This document shows, piece by piece, positions 63,106 through 64,000 of a DNA stretch of 64,000 bases. The DNA is from DASQFI01 sp035633215 (GTDB lineage Bacteria > Acidobacteriota > Vicinamibacteria > Vicinamibacterales > SCN-69-37). Location: positions 62,001-126,000 of the forward strand of contig DASQFI010000022.1 of assembly GCA_035633215.1 (NCBI GenBank), in the 5' to 3' direction. The translations under genes and the position numbers were made by a program. The stretch's first letter is position 1. Every line of letters starts with the position of its first letter. Below the pieces are notes generated by a model. That model searched no databases, had not been told where the DNA came from, and saw nothing but the letters and a program-made list of their open reading frames with translations.

Positions 63106-64000
63106 TCAGTAGCGCAGGCGGACGGCGGCGCGCACCCGCTCCATCGTGCTCCCGGCCAGGCCGCGGGCTCGGCGCGAACCTTCGACGAGCACATCGCGCA
63201 AGTACCCGGGCCTGGAGAGGGCCGCGCGACGCCGCTCTCGCATCGGTTCGAGGAGCGCGTTGATCGCCACGGCGAGCTTGGTCTTCACTTCTACGTCCCC
63301 CACCTTGCCGGTCCGATATCGTGCCTTGAGATCCTCGACCTCGTCGCGATTGGCGTTGAACGCGTCGTGGTAGATGAACACCGGATTCCCCTCGACCGCG
63401 CCCGGAATGTCGGCGCGCACCCGCTTCGGATCGGTGAACATCTGCCGGACTTTTTTCGTGACCGCTTCGGCATCGTCCGACAAGTCAATCGTGTTGCCGT
63501 AGCTCTTGCTCATCTTGCGGTTGTCCAGGCCCGGCAGCCGCGGGACCGGCGTCAGGAGCGGCTGCGGCTCGACGAAGATCTCGCCGTAGAAGTTGTGGAA
63601 CCGGCGCACCACTTCGCGCGAGAGCTCGAGGTGCGCGACCTGGTCCTCGCCAACCGGCACGAAGTGCGCGTTGTAGATGATCACGTCGGCCGTCTGCAGC
63701 AGCGGATAACCGAGGAACCCCAGATTCGAGAGGTCCTTGTCGGCCAGCTGCTCGATCTGCTCCTTGTAGGTCGGCACGCGCTCGAGCCACGGGATCGGCG
63801 TGATCATCTGGAGCAGCAGGTAGAGCTCGGCGTGCTCAGGCACGAGGGACTGCACGAAGAGCGTGCTCGTCTCCGGATCGATGCCCGCGGCCATCCAGTC
63901 GGCGACGTTGTCGAGCGCGTTGTCGACGAGGCCCTCGGTGGCCGCGTACTCACTCGTCAGCGCGTGCCAGTCGGCGACGAAATAGAAGCAGTCGTACTGG
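63106..64000 (-). CDS. trpS: Tryptophanyl-tRNA synthetase (5' end outside window)
   Basis: The visible 297 residues start inside the protein at YDCFYFVADWHALTSEY and run to the C-terminus. PVGEDQVAHLELSREVVRRF and NRKMSKSYGNTIDLSD give the ATP-binding KMSKS. Missing is the N-terminal HIGH region beyond 64000. It charges tRNA-Trp. The tail LAGSTMERVRAAVRLRY is normal. It heads the scpA-scpB-rluB group. Confidence 0.95.
   Translation of the reverse strand, partial: QYDCFYFVADWHALTSEYAATEGLVDNALDNVADWMAAGIDPETSTLFVQSLVPEHAELYLLLQMITPIPWLERVPTYKEQIEQLADKDLSNLGFLGYPLLQTADVIIYNAHFVPVGEDQVAHLELSREVVRRFHNFYGEIFVEPQPLLTPVPRLPGLDNRKMSKSYGNTIDLSDDAEAVTKKVRQMFTDPKRVRADIPGAVEGNPVFIYHDAFNANRDEVEDLKARYRTGKVGDVEVKTKLAVAINALLEPMRERRRAALSRPGYLRDVLVEGSRRARGLAGSTMERVRAAVRLRY

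Overview
The window is GC-rich bacterial chromosome carrying about 48 protein genes, roughly two thirds of them on the minus strand. Gene content suggests an Acidobacteriota genome, probably of the Vicinamibacteria type. The signs are VWFA-domain secreted proteins, a dnaK-dnaJ-hspR operon without grpE, a trpS-scpA-scpB-rluB cluster, a FecR/DUF6600-like secreted protein, an Omp85-TamB pair and many acyl-CoA dehydrogenases. There is no rRNA gene, so this placement is inference. No tRNA, CRISPR array, prophage or transposase gene was seen; both window ends cut through genes.

Layout. 1-2322: a MeaB GTPase fused to a methylmalonyl-CoA epimerase domain, and an acyl-CoA dehydrogenase. 2323-5230: a repeat-rich spacer, a small outer-membrane barrel and three paralogous secreted proteins interleaved with 100-bp palindromic elements. 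5310-10958: hemW, a DnaC-like ATPase, and the heat-shock operon dnaK-dnaJ-hspR. 11215-16759: a FecR-domain protein, PBP1A and prfB with its programmed frameshift. 16823-21458: lnt, a SPOR protein, a TPR protein and an unknown protein. 21468-24815: mobA, argS and a C26 peptidase. 24828-31253: an RNA methyltransferase, an unknown gene, birA, nadC and valS. 31406-35828: a receiver protein with about 20 tandem 26-residue repeats, in an apparent operon with both methylmalonyl-CoA mutase subunits. 35899-40413: two membrane proteins, an FAD oxidase and glutamate dehydrogenase. 40519-46604: a TauE/SafE permease, a VWFA protein, two acyl-CoA dehydrogenases and a HIT protein. 46728-48794: HU and ribosomal protein S1. 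48950-52161: small stress-type and hypothetical proteins. 52244-58692: TamB, its Omp85 partner and a 49-residue membrane peptide. 58848-64000: cmk, an alpha/beta hydrolase, rluB, scpB, scpA and trpS.

Metabolically, the three acyl-CoA dehydrogenases, the split mutase, the MeaB-epimerase fusion and biotin ligase point to branched-chain amino acid, odd-chain fatty acid and propionyl-CoA breakdown through methylmalonyl-CoA. Envelope biogenesis is also strongly represented (PBP1A, Lnt, SPOR, Omp85/TamB).

The most unusual feature is the repeat landscape. Gene boundaries carry long hairpins built from different 7-, 8- or 9-bp tandem units. Separate palindromic elements of about 100 bp abut stop or start codons, and some are read in frame inside proteins (a secreted protein, HemW, the N-terminus of the RNA methyltransferase), much like Rickettsia palindromic elements.
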